From Lomentospora prolificans (lineage: Eukaryota; Ascomycota; Sordariomycetes; Microascales; Microascaceae): DNA of 64,000 bases. Below, in pieces: positions 10,937 through 21,954 of this stretch. The translations under genes were made by a program, and so were the position numbers. Where the stretch lies: the NCBI GenBank assembly GCA_029532625.1, contig JARFXM010000004.1, positions 496,001 to 560,000 of the forward strand, read 5' to 3'. Within the stretch, counting starts at the first letter, position 1. Each line of letters opens with the position of its first letter. Under the pieces are notes generated by a model that made no database searches, was not told the origin of the DNA, and saw only the letters and a list, made by a program, of their open reading frames with translations.

Positions 10937-12298
10937 ATGTTCTGTCGAAGCGCACGTGTATTTCCCGCGGCCAGTCGGCGACTGCCTACCTCCTTGTCGA
11001 CGCATCGCCGCTACTTAGCTACAGAAGCCCCGGTATCCTTTGGCAAGACTCACAAGATCGTCGTGGTGGGTGGTGGTAGCGCGGGCTTGGCCATCAGCCA
11101 CCAACTCCTCCGATCGGGCAAGTTTGCTTCCGGGGACATCGCCATCGTCGACCCAGCGACATGGCACCACTACCAACCCGGGTGGACCTTGGTTGGCGGA
11201 GGTCTAAAGGCCAAGGATAGCCTACGTACGCCATTGAAAGACATGGTTAATGACAAATTCTCATTCTACAACCAGGGCGTGGCCACCTTTTCGCCGGAGA
11301 ATAACGCGGTGGCCCTGGTCAACGGCGACAAAGTTAGCTACGATCACCTCATTGTCGCTCCGGGGATCAAGATTGATTATGCAAGCATTAAAGGTCTACC
11401 TGAGGCCCTGGCCGATCAAGATGCGCCAGTTTCCACCATTTACGGATACGACTCGTGCGACAAAACGTTCCGCATGGTCGAAAAGTTGAAGAAGGGTGAC
11501 GCTCTCTTCACCCAGCCTACGGGAATAATAAAATGCGCGGGGGCTCCCCAAAAAGTCATGTGGCTCGCGCTAGATCACTGGAAGCGGGCTGGGTTGTACG
11601 ATGCGGCCAATGTGTCGAGCTCGCCCATCAAGATCACCTTTGCGACCGGTGCACCGACCATGTTTGGCGTGCCCAAGTATAGCGCCAAGCTCGAGGAGCT
11701 CCGCCGAAAGAGAGCTGTCGAGGGCTTGTTTCAACACGACCTTGTCGAGATTGACGGCGACGTTGCGACGTTTATTACGTGTTCTGCCGGGGGTGAAGCA
11801 GAGGTGGTGAAGAGGAGGTTTGACTTGTTGCACGCGGTACCTAAGATGGGGCCGCATCCATTTGTCTCCGAGAGTATCTTGGCAGATGGCTCCGGGTACG
11901 TCGACGTTCACCCCGATACCTTGCAGCACAAGAAATTTGCCAACGTCTGGTCGGCCGGCGATGCTGCAAACCTGCCCACCTCCAAGACAATGGCAGCTAT
12001 TGCGTCGCAAGCCCCTGTACTTGTGTCAAACGTCATCAAATCCATGGAAGGAAAAGACCTTGAGTCTGTTTATGATGGCTATACGTCCTGCCCTCTCCTA
12101 ACGGAGTATGGCAAAGTGCTTCTGGCCGAATTCAAGTACGGGGGTGAACCTAAAGAAACCTTTAACCGATTGTTTGGAATCGATCAAGCCACGCCACGTC
12201 GAGCGTTTTACCACTTGAAGAAGGATTTCTTCCCGTGGGTATACTCTAACTTTATGGTTAAGGGGACCTGGGCCGGCGCTCGGGGTTGGCTGCGGTAG
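10937..12298 (+). CDS. Sulfide:quinone oxidoreductase, mitochondrial (Hmt2/SQOR type)
   Basis: Intronless, 453 aa. It oxidises hydrogen sulfide at the inner mitochondrial membrane, passing electrons to ubiquinone and the sulfane sulfur to a thiol acceptor. The first ~30 residues are rich in Arg, Ser and Ala with no acidic residue until position 30, as in a mitochondrial presequence. The FAD-binding motif GGGSAG is at 45-50. The active-site segment IKCAGAPQK places the catalytic Cys at residue 200. The C-terminal FAD motif AGDAANLPTSKT and the conserved YTSCPL segment follow, and the C-terminus ends in an amphipathic/aromatic stretch suited to membrane docking. The second catalytic Cys of the human enzyme would fall in the GDxxNLPTSK motif, where this protein has Ala343. 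ATG 10937 is the first in-frame ATG. Its partner, persulfide dioxygenase, is divergent. Confidence 0.93.
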   Translation: MFCRSARVFPAASRRLPTSLSTHRRYLATEAPVSFGKTHKIVVVGGGSAGLAISHQLLRSGKFASGDIAIVDPATWHHYQPGWTLVGGGLKAKDSLRTPLKDMVNDKFSFYNQGVATFSPENNAVALVNGDKVSYDHLIVAPGIKIDYASIKGLPEALADQDAPVSTIYGYDSCDKTFRMVEKLKKGDALFTQPTGIIKCAGAPQKVMWLALDHWKRAGLYDAANVSSSPIKITFATGAPTMFGVPKYSAKLEELRRKRAVEGLFQHDLVEIDGDVATFITCSAGGEAEVVKRRFDLLHAVPKMGPHPFVSESILADGSGYVDVHPDTLQHKKFANVWSAGDAANLPTSKTMAAIASQAPVLVSNVIKSMEGKDLESVYDGYTSCPLLTEYGKVLLAEFKYGGEPKETFNRLFGIDQATPRRAFYHLKKDFFPWVYSNFMVKGTWAGARGWLR

Positions 12299-13228
12299 AT
12301 GGAGAGAGCTGAAAGAGACTGTCGCCGCCGATTGACTTGATTTGTATTAGCTGGCCAGCGAGCGCTTTGATTGCAGTATTATGAGTTGAATCTTTACTCT
12401 GTACACAACGAATGATGGGGGGGTTGGCGGGGGAAGCGTAATCGTTTGCATTGGAATATTCTGTTCAAGCTGGCGTCTGATTGATTCCCGAACAAGTCTA
12501 GCCAACCCATACTAAAATAGTCGTTCCTTTCGCGCGTAGCGACCTGCAGCTTCCCGACGCTCACATTCTGGGCTTGACGTGACAGTGGCTCTCCTTGGCA
12601 CTTGAGCCTAAAATATGAGCAGTGACCAAGGTAAGGCTGTTATGTATGTAAAAGAAAGACCTGTAAGCACCCCAGAAAATCCTCTGGCGATCAACTGAGT
12701 TTAGGCGCACGCACCCTCTAATAGTCGTGTGCGACTGTCCGAATGTGGATGGATCCATATGGCCAGCCGGCAAAGTACAATACGTCTAAATCACCCGGCA
12801 TGACAGCTGTCAATGTCATTCGCCTATACCTGAGCTAAACCGAGCCAATATTATGGGCGTCGTGGGTTATAGCTGCGGGCGATGGTGTTGTGTGCTTCCT
12901 TGTTCCCCGATTCGGATAAGGCATGCCTTGACTTGCAGATAACTGTGCGTTTGAGACCGCAAACAATAGGCCAGCGATGTGTCGTAACCAACCGGATGCT
13001 CCGCCCGCGTTTGACCCTTGACAATAGAGCTTTTCCGTGGTGGGGGCTGGGATGTTGGGCTTGGCTGTATTATTGATTCGAGCAGCTCCACGGATGTCGT
13101 GGATTTCATATGAACCCCGCAGAGAAAAGAAGAGCTCCTCAGGACCCGGATCATCCGCCAACCACTCTCCCTACATATTAGCGTTATTATAATCGAACGG
13201 AATCTCTAATCCGTGAGAAATTGCCAAG
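12299..13228. other. Intergenic region
   Basis: About 930 bp between two plus-strand genes; no credible coding frame. A 22-bp segment near 12715 (CTCTAATAGTCGTGT core) recurs with two mismatches inside intron 4 of the downstream methyltransferase, near 13645. Confidence 0.4.
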
Positions 13229-14752
13229 ATGTCAACTCCAAGACAAGACACTCAAGAACAGACGATTGAATATGTTAGTCTTGAGTCCGATCGCTTAATT
13301 CCGCTCCCTCGACTGATTTTACCAGGACCCTGCCGCGCTGAGCGAAGATAAGAAGCCCTCGGGCGCGGACGGCAATAGGTCCGTCAATGCCCTGGATTGA
13401 TGTAATACCTCCGACTTGGATATTGACGCGAGGTATTAGTGTCCGGGAGTCGACGGAGTCTCTCTCGTCTAGCATCTTTGATTACCGCACTCTCCATGGG
13501 AGAACATACCAAGCCTCCAAGTCGACCGAGTATTGGTACGTCAAACTTCGCGCCAGAGATCTGGAGAATAAAGGCTGATTCGGGGTACAGGGCACCGAAT
13601 GATGAAAAGCATGTCGAAGCTTTTGACATAGCGTGCGTTGCCCCTCTCTAATAGTCGTGTAGGACTGAAACTAAAAATTCTTCTCAATAACAGTCACCAG
13701 TGGCTTACCATGATGCAGAACGATAAGCTCTTCATGGCCCCTATTGGCGATAATCCTCGGGTTAGCGGTCTTTCTACTTCGATTCCATCCCTACATAGTT
13801 ACACTCCTGATGCCAACCCCTGATCAGAAAGTCTTAGACGTTGGGACCGGAACAGGTATTTGGGCCATGTCAGTACTCGAGTCCTTGATGCGTCTCGACA
13901 ATTGATATTAACTTTGCTTTAAAAATCTAGCGACATGGCCGACCAATTTCCCTCCGCCGAGGTTATCGGCACCGATATTTCCCCTACGCAGCCGTCATGG
14001 ACGCCCCCCAACTGCAGCTTCCAGATCGACGACGCCCAACTAGACTGGACCTTTGAGCCCGAGTCATTTGATTTTATTCACATCCGCTACATGCATGCTG
14101 CCTTCGAGGACTGGGATAGGCTCTATGCTCAAGTTTACAAGGCTCTCAAGCCAGGTGGTTGGTTCCAGCACGTCGAACCAAACATCGAGCTTCGTGGAGA
14201 CAACCCCGAGTATCCTTTCGGCGTTGCTGAGTACTTCTAACCTGTACATTCCTTTTTCCAAACAGAGGCACTGACTCGTTATTACCTTAGCATCTACAAG
14301 ACATGGGCTCGGCTGTTTTACGACGCCGGCGACAAACTTGGTCGAACCTTTGAGTTTGATGGCGAGATTATGCTCAAGTGGGCAGCCGGAGCAGGCTTCA
14401 CCGAGCTCACGCACAAGAGGTTCAAGGTTCCCCATGGTACTTGGCCAAAGGACAAGAGGCTCAAGGAGATGGGCTCCTTTGTCCAATCCTACATGGAGCT
14501 GAGCTTGGACGGGTTCGCCTTGTACCCCATCGGCCAGATCCTGGGCTGGACCTTGGAGGAGGTTCAGACACTCGTCGCGAATATGCGTGCATCGATTCGA
14601 AACCCGAAAGTCTTGACGAATTCGGATATGTAAGTTTACAATGCGAGCAGGGCATGGCCATTATTGCCATCTTGATATTAACCATTTCACTGACTGGCCT
14701 TGCGTGTAGGCACATGGTATATGGCCAAAAGCCCTTGAAGACTAATAACTAG
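13229..14752 (+). CDS. SAM-dependent methyltransferase, fungal LaeA/TAM-like family
   Basis: Nine exons: 13229-13273, 13326-13378, 13440-13535, 13591-13632, 13694-13760, 13828-13868, 13931-14230, 14291-14629 and 14710-14752. They encode 341 aa, and all eight introns are 52-80 bp. The AdoMet-binding motif I, VLDVGTGTGIWAI, is assembled from exons 6 and 7. The acidic ribose-binding position follows in VIGTDIS, and the post-motif LKPGGWFQHVE is typical of fungal class I methyltransferases. Upstream, the segment FDYRTLHGRTY and the C-terminal HMVYGQKP are diagnostic of this fungal family, which includes regulators of secondary metabolism as well as small-molecule methyltransferases. Target unknown. 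The intron 2 acceptor was chosen at 13439 because the nearer one gives an in-frame stop; the intron 7 acceptor at 14290 is the only one restoring the frame. All joints keep frame through the stop at 14750-14752. Confidence 0.85.
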
Positions 14753-14944
14753 GCTTTGTTTCTGGAGGATTGGGTTTCAGTTGGAGATTCATATTATTCT
14801 CCTATATACAGATTTTTAACGGATTCCAACGTGGAATATTTGTCGTCAGGGTGTCGTCGGTTTGAGTGCTGCCATTGATCATGACTATTTCCTGCCTCCC
14901 CGCCTCCCATCTTTCCTTCCAACCTCTTCGTCCGCGGACAGCTC

Positions 14945-15821
14945 TCAGAGCGCCACAGCCATGCCCCCGGCCACTGCCGCAAGAGCCATCATCGACAAGA
15001 GCGCTAGGTTAGCGCTATGATCCGACACCCCCTCCGACTTTCCCTTATTCTTCGTCTTCGACTTCGATTTAGAACCGCCTGAAGACTTTTTCTTTTGTGT
15101 GCATTGAGCTTGTGTCGGAGAGGGAACCTGATGATTCAGCGTGAGGGTCATCAGGTTGGTGCTTGTTGCCGTGGTGGTAGTGCTCGTGGTAGAGCCCGAC
15201 GATACTTCGGTTCGAGAGCATTCGATGTCTGGCTTCGTCAGGCAGTCCTTGAATGTGCACCTATAGTCCACCGTGCTTTGGAGGTCTTAGCATGAAAAAG
15301 AAAAACAGATGGGTTGTTAAATTACAGGGGTCCTTACCTTTGCGAATTCGGCGTAGCGGTATAGATGAAGGCTAGAGGAGGTCAGTTTCGTTTCCATGTC
15401 GCGCCGGGATGCTCGACCGCATCTGTGAACTTACTCTCGGCACCCGCAGTAAAAGTCAAGGTCCCCGAGCCCGCAGGAAGAGCAGTGCAGGGTCCGGAGG
15501 TGCAAGTCGCGGCAAATACTGTGCTCTTATCTTTCTACCGCACACCCAAGAAACAATGTGAGACAATCCGATTCGTGGCCGAGGAGGTAGGTGGCGGGAA
15601 AGTCGCCTTACCGTGGAGACAACGCTAGCTCTCAAGGCCGATTGGAGGCCGCCATTATCTGCTGCGAATGGAATAAAGATGTTCTATCCCACGTCAATTT
15701 TGCTTTTCGGGTATCCTAATATTTGGTCGATGCTTACCGCCGTGGTAACAGACGACTGGGCTCTGGCGCCGCTGAAGCAGAATGCCACCAGAAAGAGAAC
15801 AAAGGCAATATCGCGCGCCAT
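14945..15821 (-). CDS. Small secreted, probably GPI-anchored protein
   Basis: Five exons on the minus strand: 15821-15738, 15683-15612, 15534-15435, 15371-15338 and 15275-14945 (introns of 54, 77, 63 and 62 bp), giving 206 aa. A clear signal peptide occupies residues 1-22 (hydrophobic core AFVLFLVAFCF, cleavage after GARA). The mature N-terminal half carries four or more cysteines (TCTSGPC, RCTFKDC) in a pattern common to small fungal extracellular proteins of unknown function. It is followed by a Ser/Thr-rich linker, a Lys/Ser basic stretch (SKSKSKTKNK) and a hydrophobic C-terminus (LLSMMALAAVAGGMAVAL) preceded by small residues, as for a GPI-anchor signal. Function unknown; a cell-wall or plasma-membrane surface protein is inferred. 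The first acceptor was set at 15684 because the later ones give a frame with a stop. Confidence 0.75.
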
Positions 15822-16412
15822 ATCGATAATGTGATCTATGAACGATGCGGGTGGATTCAAAGACGCCAAGAAGGTCGGCAACGGACGCGTCGGGGGCGAT
15901 CAGCTAAAATATATCTCCTTTCTAGGCGTAAAATGCCAAAGGGGGCGCAGTCTCGCGACGGCTGACTCTGCAGTTCAGCTCACCCAAAATAGGAAAAGCA
16001 ATTCAGTGACTGCCTGGCTCTTGTCAGATATGTGTATCTGACGACCCTTGGTTGGCTGCATGTACTATTAGAAGTGCTACCCTGCAGCTGGCATGCACAA
16101 CCACGCCTGGCATAACTGCGGAATAAACTAACAGGTCATCCATTGATTACTTTCCGCGATGGTCAGACAAGGTAGGTAGCACCTGACGAGGGAGAACCAG
16201 CCCGCCAGTTAATAGTTACCTGCCGCCTGTGTGAGACAAGGGGGAATCTCCATTCAATCATGGATGAATTGAGTCATCAATCCAACCCTGGTCTTATTCC
16301 AAGCCTATGATTATTAGATGGAATTTTCATCACTGAATTTTGCACTCCTGCATCTTTTTTTTTATAACTCTGCAATCCCTTTGTTTGCGCGAACAACCTA
16401 ACTTAAAATGAT
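15822..16412. other. Intergenic region
   Basis: About 590 bp lying upstream of the GPI-type gene and downstream of the MFS transporter, both on the minus strand. No coding frame or repeat is recognised. Confidence 0.4.
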
Positions 16413-18512
16413 TCAGTAGTAATACCGAAGGCCAGACCTCGCCAGTTTGCGCCCATTTGAAAGGAAATACTGGAGATTAGCTAGGAGGGACAAGATCAGT
16501 CCAGAACCCGTCAAGGCTGCAATCGTCATGAAGCCTCGGGGGTAAAGCGGGGCGTCTTCGGACCGGAAAAGCTGCTTGCCCACAATTCCCGCGCAATTGG
16601 CCGCCATAATGTGGATCGCTAGGGTGATGGAACGTTCGCCGGCTGACTTGGCGTTCATGGCGAGCCAGGAGCCGTTTACAGCGTCTATGCAGGGTCAGGA
16701 CAGGGCTCTACTCAGGATCAGGGAATACCAGACAGAGGTGAAGCTTACGCCAGGGCCAAGCAAAGGCGATGGATAACGTGAGAATGGCGTATCTCAAGTT
16801 AGAATCGGTGGAATGTACAAGAACGCGATTTCCAATCTATACGTAGCAGTAAGCTTCCTGTTGGCCAGGAAATGGATATTGAGGCAACTCACGTTAAAAC
16901 CCAAGCCGAGAATGAATCCGAGCGTTACCATAGGACCTCGGACCCTGATTTTGTCGCTTATCCAATGTTAGCTGGCCAACTTTTAAAGCCATGAGCTGGA
17001 TAATTACTTACGCAGCCCAGCCCCAAAAGAGGTTGAAGAACATGAGAATCCAAAAGCCAACGGACGCTAACGCATTGGATCGGAGTTTCCCAAACCCGAA
17101 TCCGGCAACCAAGCTAGGAGCATAAGAACCAAACGCGGAAGCTGGAGCCATGCCGACAATGGTAAAACCGATATGGGGCAGAAGACGCCAGTTTGTGAGC
17201 TTTATTCCGACGTTAGCTTGACTGTTTTTTTGGACAAACTTTCTTTCGCTGGAACCCACTCACCGCGCTCTTTAGCTCTGCCCACTTGACATTTTTCGAT
17301 GAGTGTGTCTTGGTCGGGTCATCTTTCAGCACCCTTTGGTGTAGGATCTGGGCTTCCCTTTCTGTAAAGTATCGAATCCTCAACAGAGAAACCGGATTGG
17401 CTGCACTATGCGGGAAGACGGCCAGGAAGACGAAGCCTATCAATATGGTGAAAATACCCTCAAGCTATTATATGTCAGTCAGCTTCTGGCAGGTAATATC
17501 CACTCCGTTGACGGGTAAGACTCACGATGAACATCCACTGCCATCCGGCGAGACCAGCGATGCCTCTCATGTGCAGGCTGTGAGACGGTTAGATAGTCAT
17601 TAGACGTGTCCTGAAAGTCGTATGGACAGAGAACGTACATTCCGTATGCGATGATACCGGTCATGGCAGCAGCAACAGTGTTTCCGATGAAGAACCAGGC
17701 AAACCTCTTGCTCGTCTCGTTCCTCTTATACCACCGAGTCATGGTGAAGAGACAAGCGGGAATAAAACCAGCTTCACATAGGCTTTTATCCGCGGACAAT
17801 CAGTATACTGAGATCAAATGGTAGAAAGTAGAGGGTGGCTTGCTCACCCCAAGAGGAGTCGGGTAACCATATATGCCGGTAGTCCCTTCTGGAACGCTTG
17901 GAAGGTCGCCACGAGGCCCCTGGTCAAGTTAGAACTGAAAGTAGTGTTAGAACGGTAGGCATTGACTCGGCTCACCAGGCGACGATTTGACCTCCAATCC
18001 AGACTGTAGGTCCAATCCGGTAGAGTATGAGATTGCTAGGGATCTAGAGCTTGATCAGCACTGAATGAATAGTCCGAGACACCTGTCAGAAATCGCCTAC
18101 TTCAAGAAGAATAATGCCAAGCGATAGAAGCTGCTGGCCGACATTGAACTGGTTTTGCGTGATGCCGACATCCTTGAAGAAGTTATCTGTCAAGGCATTA
18201 CCGCTGAACATTATTCTTAGCCACGCGAACCGAGCTGGGAGATTATAAAAGCGAAGGGTCGACAAACATGTTTCCTCTATCAAGCTGTAGCGCAAAGAAC
18301 CCGAGGATGAGGAGGGGCATCAGAAGAGTATCCAGTCTTAGAGGTTAGTGCCCGAATGCAGTTTTCTTTTGGGGGGGGTAGGTCGCTTACTTTCTCACAA
18401 GCCTGTTCTCCTCTTCTTGCGTCCATTGAATGAACTCGGTTTCAACGCAGTCACTGCTGCTGAGCTCACCCTCACTCGACCTTTCAATAATCTTCTCATT
18501 AATGTCTGCCAT
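16413..18512 (-). CDS. MFS transporter, allantoate permease (Dal5/ACS) type
   Basis: Twelve exons on the minus strand: 18512-18391, 18336-18268, 18203-18101, 18043-17976, 17919-17848, 17782-17639, 17577-17526, 17464-17264, 17199-17012, 16956-16893, 16836-16749 and 16684-16413. They encode 480 aa, with introns of 54-65 bp. Twelve membrane segments are apparent. Family landmarks include LDRGNIGNA after TM1, GLCEAGFIPA in TM4, RNETSKRFAWF in the TM4/5 loop and GWQWMFILEG at TM6, all typical of anion:cation symporters of the Dal5 group. Members carry allantoate, nicotinate, pantothenate and also sulfate: the Aspergillus alternative sulfate transporter AstA belongs to this family. The gene is divergent from a secreted arylsulfatase, which makes sulfate or a sulfur compound an attractive but unproved substrate. 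The large number of small exons is unusual for this family. Confidence 0.85.
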
Positions 18513-19822
18513 GGTTTCTAGCGGGGGAAGGCAGAGCGCAGACGAGTGGTGCGTGAAGTTGTTTCTGGAGATAGCAGAGAGAGGATAGAATCGGGTGAGG
18601 CAAAGCCAATCCTGCTCTTTGGGGTGAGTCCCGGCTTTTAATCCATCACGGATAACAGCACATTAGGCCAAGCCTACATGCCATACGCACCTCAAGAGCA
18701 GGGCGGGTCGGTGGGGAAAAGACGCGATATTCCCAGACGGTCTTCCACGGAAAACTCCATTATGTCGCATGGAATTTGACTGCGCTTACTGTTACTATCC
18801 TGATCAGGATTCCCGGATACGTAGTTGTCGGCGCTAGCTACGTCGAAGGCCTTATACTGTGACCTTTCATTTGCGACTAGTCGTCTGATTGGAGGTAATC
18901 ATCCTCGTTACGGGTAGCTTCAACCGCGAGACGTACGAGATCCACAGGTATCCGCACAATGAAGGTTCCCTGTCACGATTAGAGAATCTAGTGGTTGTTC
19001 CAGTGCGCAGGCATTGTAAAAGCTGATTAGTAGTTGCCTTTGTCTCCCGCACGCTGCCCATAGTCGCCTGGGTAGCTTCCTGAACGTGGGATTAATAAAC
19101 CCACGTTTTGATATTTTGTGATCTTGAAGCTGCACGTATCCACACTCGTGGAGTAGGTGATTCGCCGACGCGCCTCTGATGCAATCGGCACCTAGATCGC
19201 GAATTCCTCTAATCCATGGAATGTACACTAGCATAGCTGCGGTTTCGCTCTCCTCCCTGATCCTTCTGCGTTACTTGATGGGAATAGGTTTAGCCTGGCC
19301 TGCTGCGTGGGGTGTTGTTTCAACAGAACTCGAGCCCATATGGGAATTGCGGGGTTTGAGTAGCAGTCTGGCATCTCCTATCCAGTGCCTTTATTATCCT
19401 TTCGCGAAGTAATTCCCTCGCAACGTGCGAAGGCGGGTCTCAATGGGGTATGAAAGCAGCACCTTGAGCACTACTGCTAACATTCTACAGTAAAGTCTTT
19501 TTCCACATTCAGCATGTCTTTCTAACATAGACGCGGCTTCCATGAACGCGAAGAGCAAGCAAGCCGTGCGTGAACTCTGGAAAATATTTGCTCGTAGCTC
19601 TCTTGCCTTGCATTATTACGCTATGCCGGGGCCGAAGCACGTCATCGGAATCGGGCAAGGCGGGACCCACTCGCCCCGCCCCACCTCCGATTAGCTGCCG
19701 GTTAGGGACCTGAGAGCTCTCTTTCCGAAGAGATAAAGCAAGCAATCTCCTCGGCGTTTCTGGGCAACTGGCGTGCATAAGCCAATCAGTCCTTGTGGTC
19801 TATTACCCCGAGTCGCTTCACG
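18513..19822. promoter_or_regulatory. Divergent intergenic region, transporter / arylsulfatase
   Basis: 1.3 kb between the two start codons. No coding frame is convincing. It likely holds both promoters. I looked for the palindromic sulfur-regulator (Cys-3/MetR) site and found no exact consensus, only a partial ATGTCGCATG-like block near 18760. Confidence 0.4.
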
Positions 19823-21765
19823 ATGCAGGCCAAACTGTCAGCGCTCCTATCAGCCACGGCCTTTGTCACGGCTGTCGCTGCGAATCTCGACCCCCAGGCT
19901 CGGCTGTTTGATGTCGAGCCCAACGGGAAGAGGCCGAACATTGTGTTCATCTTGACTGATGACCAAGATGTGCACATGGACTCGCTAAGCTTCACACCAC
20001 TAACCCAGAAACATCTCATCTCTCAGGGTACCCTATACAAGCGTCATTTTTGCACAACGGCTGTCTGCTGCCCTAGCCGTGCATCTCTTTGGACTGGAAA
20101 GTTGGCTCACAATACAAACGTGACAGACTTGAACCCCCCTTATGGTAAATCATCTGACAATTTCCTTCTACTTCACCATATCACTGAATGTTTGTTAATA
20201 TCCTGGGAAACAGGTGGCTTCCCCATCTTCGTCCAAAATGGACATAACGAGAACTATCTACCCGTGTGGTTACAAGCAGCTGGCTACAGCACGTATATAA
20301 CTGGAAAGATGTTTAACGCGCATACCGTGTGGAATTACGATAGTCCTCACTTGAAGGGGTGGGATGGATCCGTGAGTACTATCCCTGGCGAGATTCTCCC
20401 CCTGTTGCCATCTCTTTAACATTTTATATATAAAAGGATTTCCTTCTCGATCCCAACACATATGATTACTGGAATGCAACATTCCAGAGGAACCACGACA
20501 AGCCAGTCAGTCACCCGGGAGAATACTCGACCGACCTCGTCGCTAAAAAGGCGTTCGACTTCCTCGAGGATGCAGTTAGTGCGGAGAAGCCATTCTTCTT
20601 AGCAATCGCGCCCATCGCACCACACAGCAACATCAATAGCACCTTCATAACACCCGTCCATGGACCAGATGACGATGTTCCTGTTTCCGACGACAAGTTC
20701 CGCGTCAACTTCCCGCTTCCAGCAAAGAGGCACGAGCACCTTTTCCCTGGTGCCAAGGTCCCTAGGCATGCCAACTTCAACCCAGATAAACCCTCGGGTG
20801 CGGATTGGGTTCGCCGACAACCTAAACTTACGGATGAACAAGTTGAATACAACGACAACCATTATCGTGGCCGTCTTCAATCGCTACAGGCTGTTGATGA
20901 GTTGGTCGAAGGCCTCTTTGAGAGGCTCGAGAAGCATGGTATTCTAGATAATACGTACATCGTCTACACGACGGATAATGGATACCACATCGGCCACCAC
21001 AGACTCCACCCCGGCAAAGAATGCGGCTACGAGGAGGATATCAACATTCCTCTCATTATTCGGGGACCCGGAGTCCCCAAGGGCCAGGTTTCCGAGGCGG
21101 TCACCGCTCATGTTGACCTTGCTCCGACTTTCCTTCAACTTGCTCGCGCGCCTCTCCGTGCAGATTTTGACGGGCGTCCTGTCCCCCTCACTTCGAAGGA
21201 GCTAGCTGAGGCGCCCGCCACTCGGGAGCACGTCAACATCGAATACTGGGGCTGGGCTGTTAGCGAGGGGAAGTGGGGCTTCAACGGTGGGGACGACAAG
21301 CGCATCTTCAACAACACGTACAAGGCTATCCGCGTCGTCGGCGAGGGGTACAATCTGTACTACTCCGTCTGGTGCACCAACGAGCATGAGCTCTACGATA
21401 TGACCAACGACCCCGGCCAGTTGGTCAACCTCCTACATCCAGACGAAGCCGAGGTAGCCGCCACTGCCACCATCCTCGGACACCCGCTCAAGACTCTCGT
21501 ACCGAGGCTTGACGCGCTGCTCTTCGTACTGAAGTCGTGCAGTGGACTCTCCTGCTCGCAACCGTGGAGGTCTCTGCATCCCCAAGGAAACGTGGCAAGT
21601 CTCAGGGATGCGTTGTCTCCTAGATTCGATGCTTTTTACGCCGAACAGGCCCGCGTTGAGTGGTCGCGATGTGAGCTTGGCCATCTTATCGATGCAGAGG
21701 GACCGCAGTTCGAGAAGGACGGCAATATCTACTGGCAAGGATCAAAATGGAGTGACTGGACCTAG
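19823..21765 (+). CDS. Secreted arylsulfatase
   Basis: Three exons: 19823-20144, 20214-20371 and 20437-21765 (introns of 69 and 65 bp), giving 602 aa. It hydrolyses sulfate esters and so releases inorganic sulfate. A signal peptide covers residues 1-20. The type I sulfatase core starts at RPNIVFILTDDQD (metal ligands Asp-Asp). The activation motif CCPSR holds Cys82, the residue converted to formylglycine, followed by the conserved ASLWTGK. Later conserved parts are APIAPHSN, TTDNGYHIGHHRL (Asp-Asn metal ligands) and GKECGYEEDINIPL. Length and motifs match fungal arylsulfatases of the PF00884 family. The first intron is a multiple of three without a stop, but splicing it gives the uninterrupted PPYGGFP junction expected for the family. 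It is divergent from a Dal5-type transporter, which suggests coupled release and uptake of sulfate. Confidence 0.92.
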
Positions 21766-21954
21766 GCGAGGACGGCTCTCCCGTCAAGCGTGTAATAAAT
21801 TCGATAGAAGAGATGAAAACTATCTATTATGGCTGAATTGAAGCGAAATTCATCGAAGCCAATCTGGTAAAAATTCATTAAACATCCTGCTTCGCTTCCT
21901 ATGCAGCAGTTGAAAATGGACCTGACGCATTCCGTCCTTATCGAAATGAGACTC

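Noticed and set aside
18755..18775. Possible Cys-3/MetR site in the transporter/sulfatase promoter
   Set aside because: Only partly matches the palindromic consensus; not enough to call a regulatory site.
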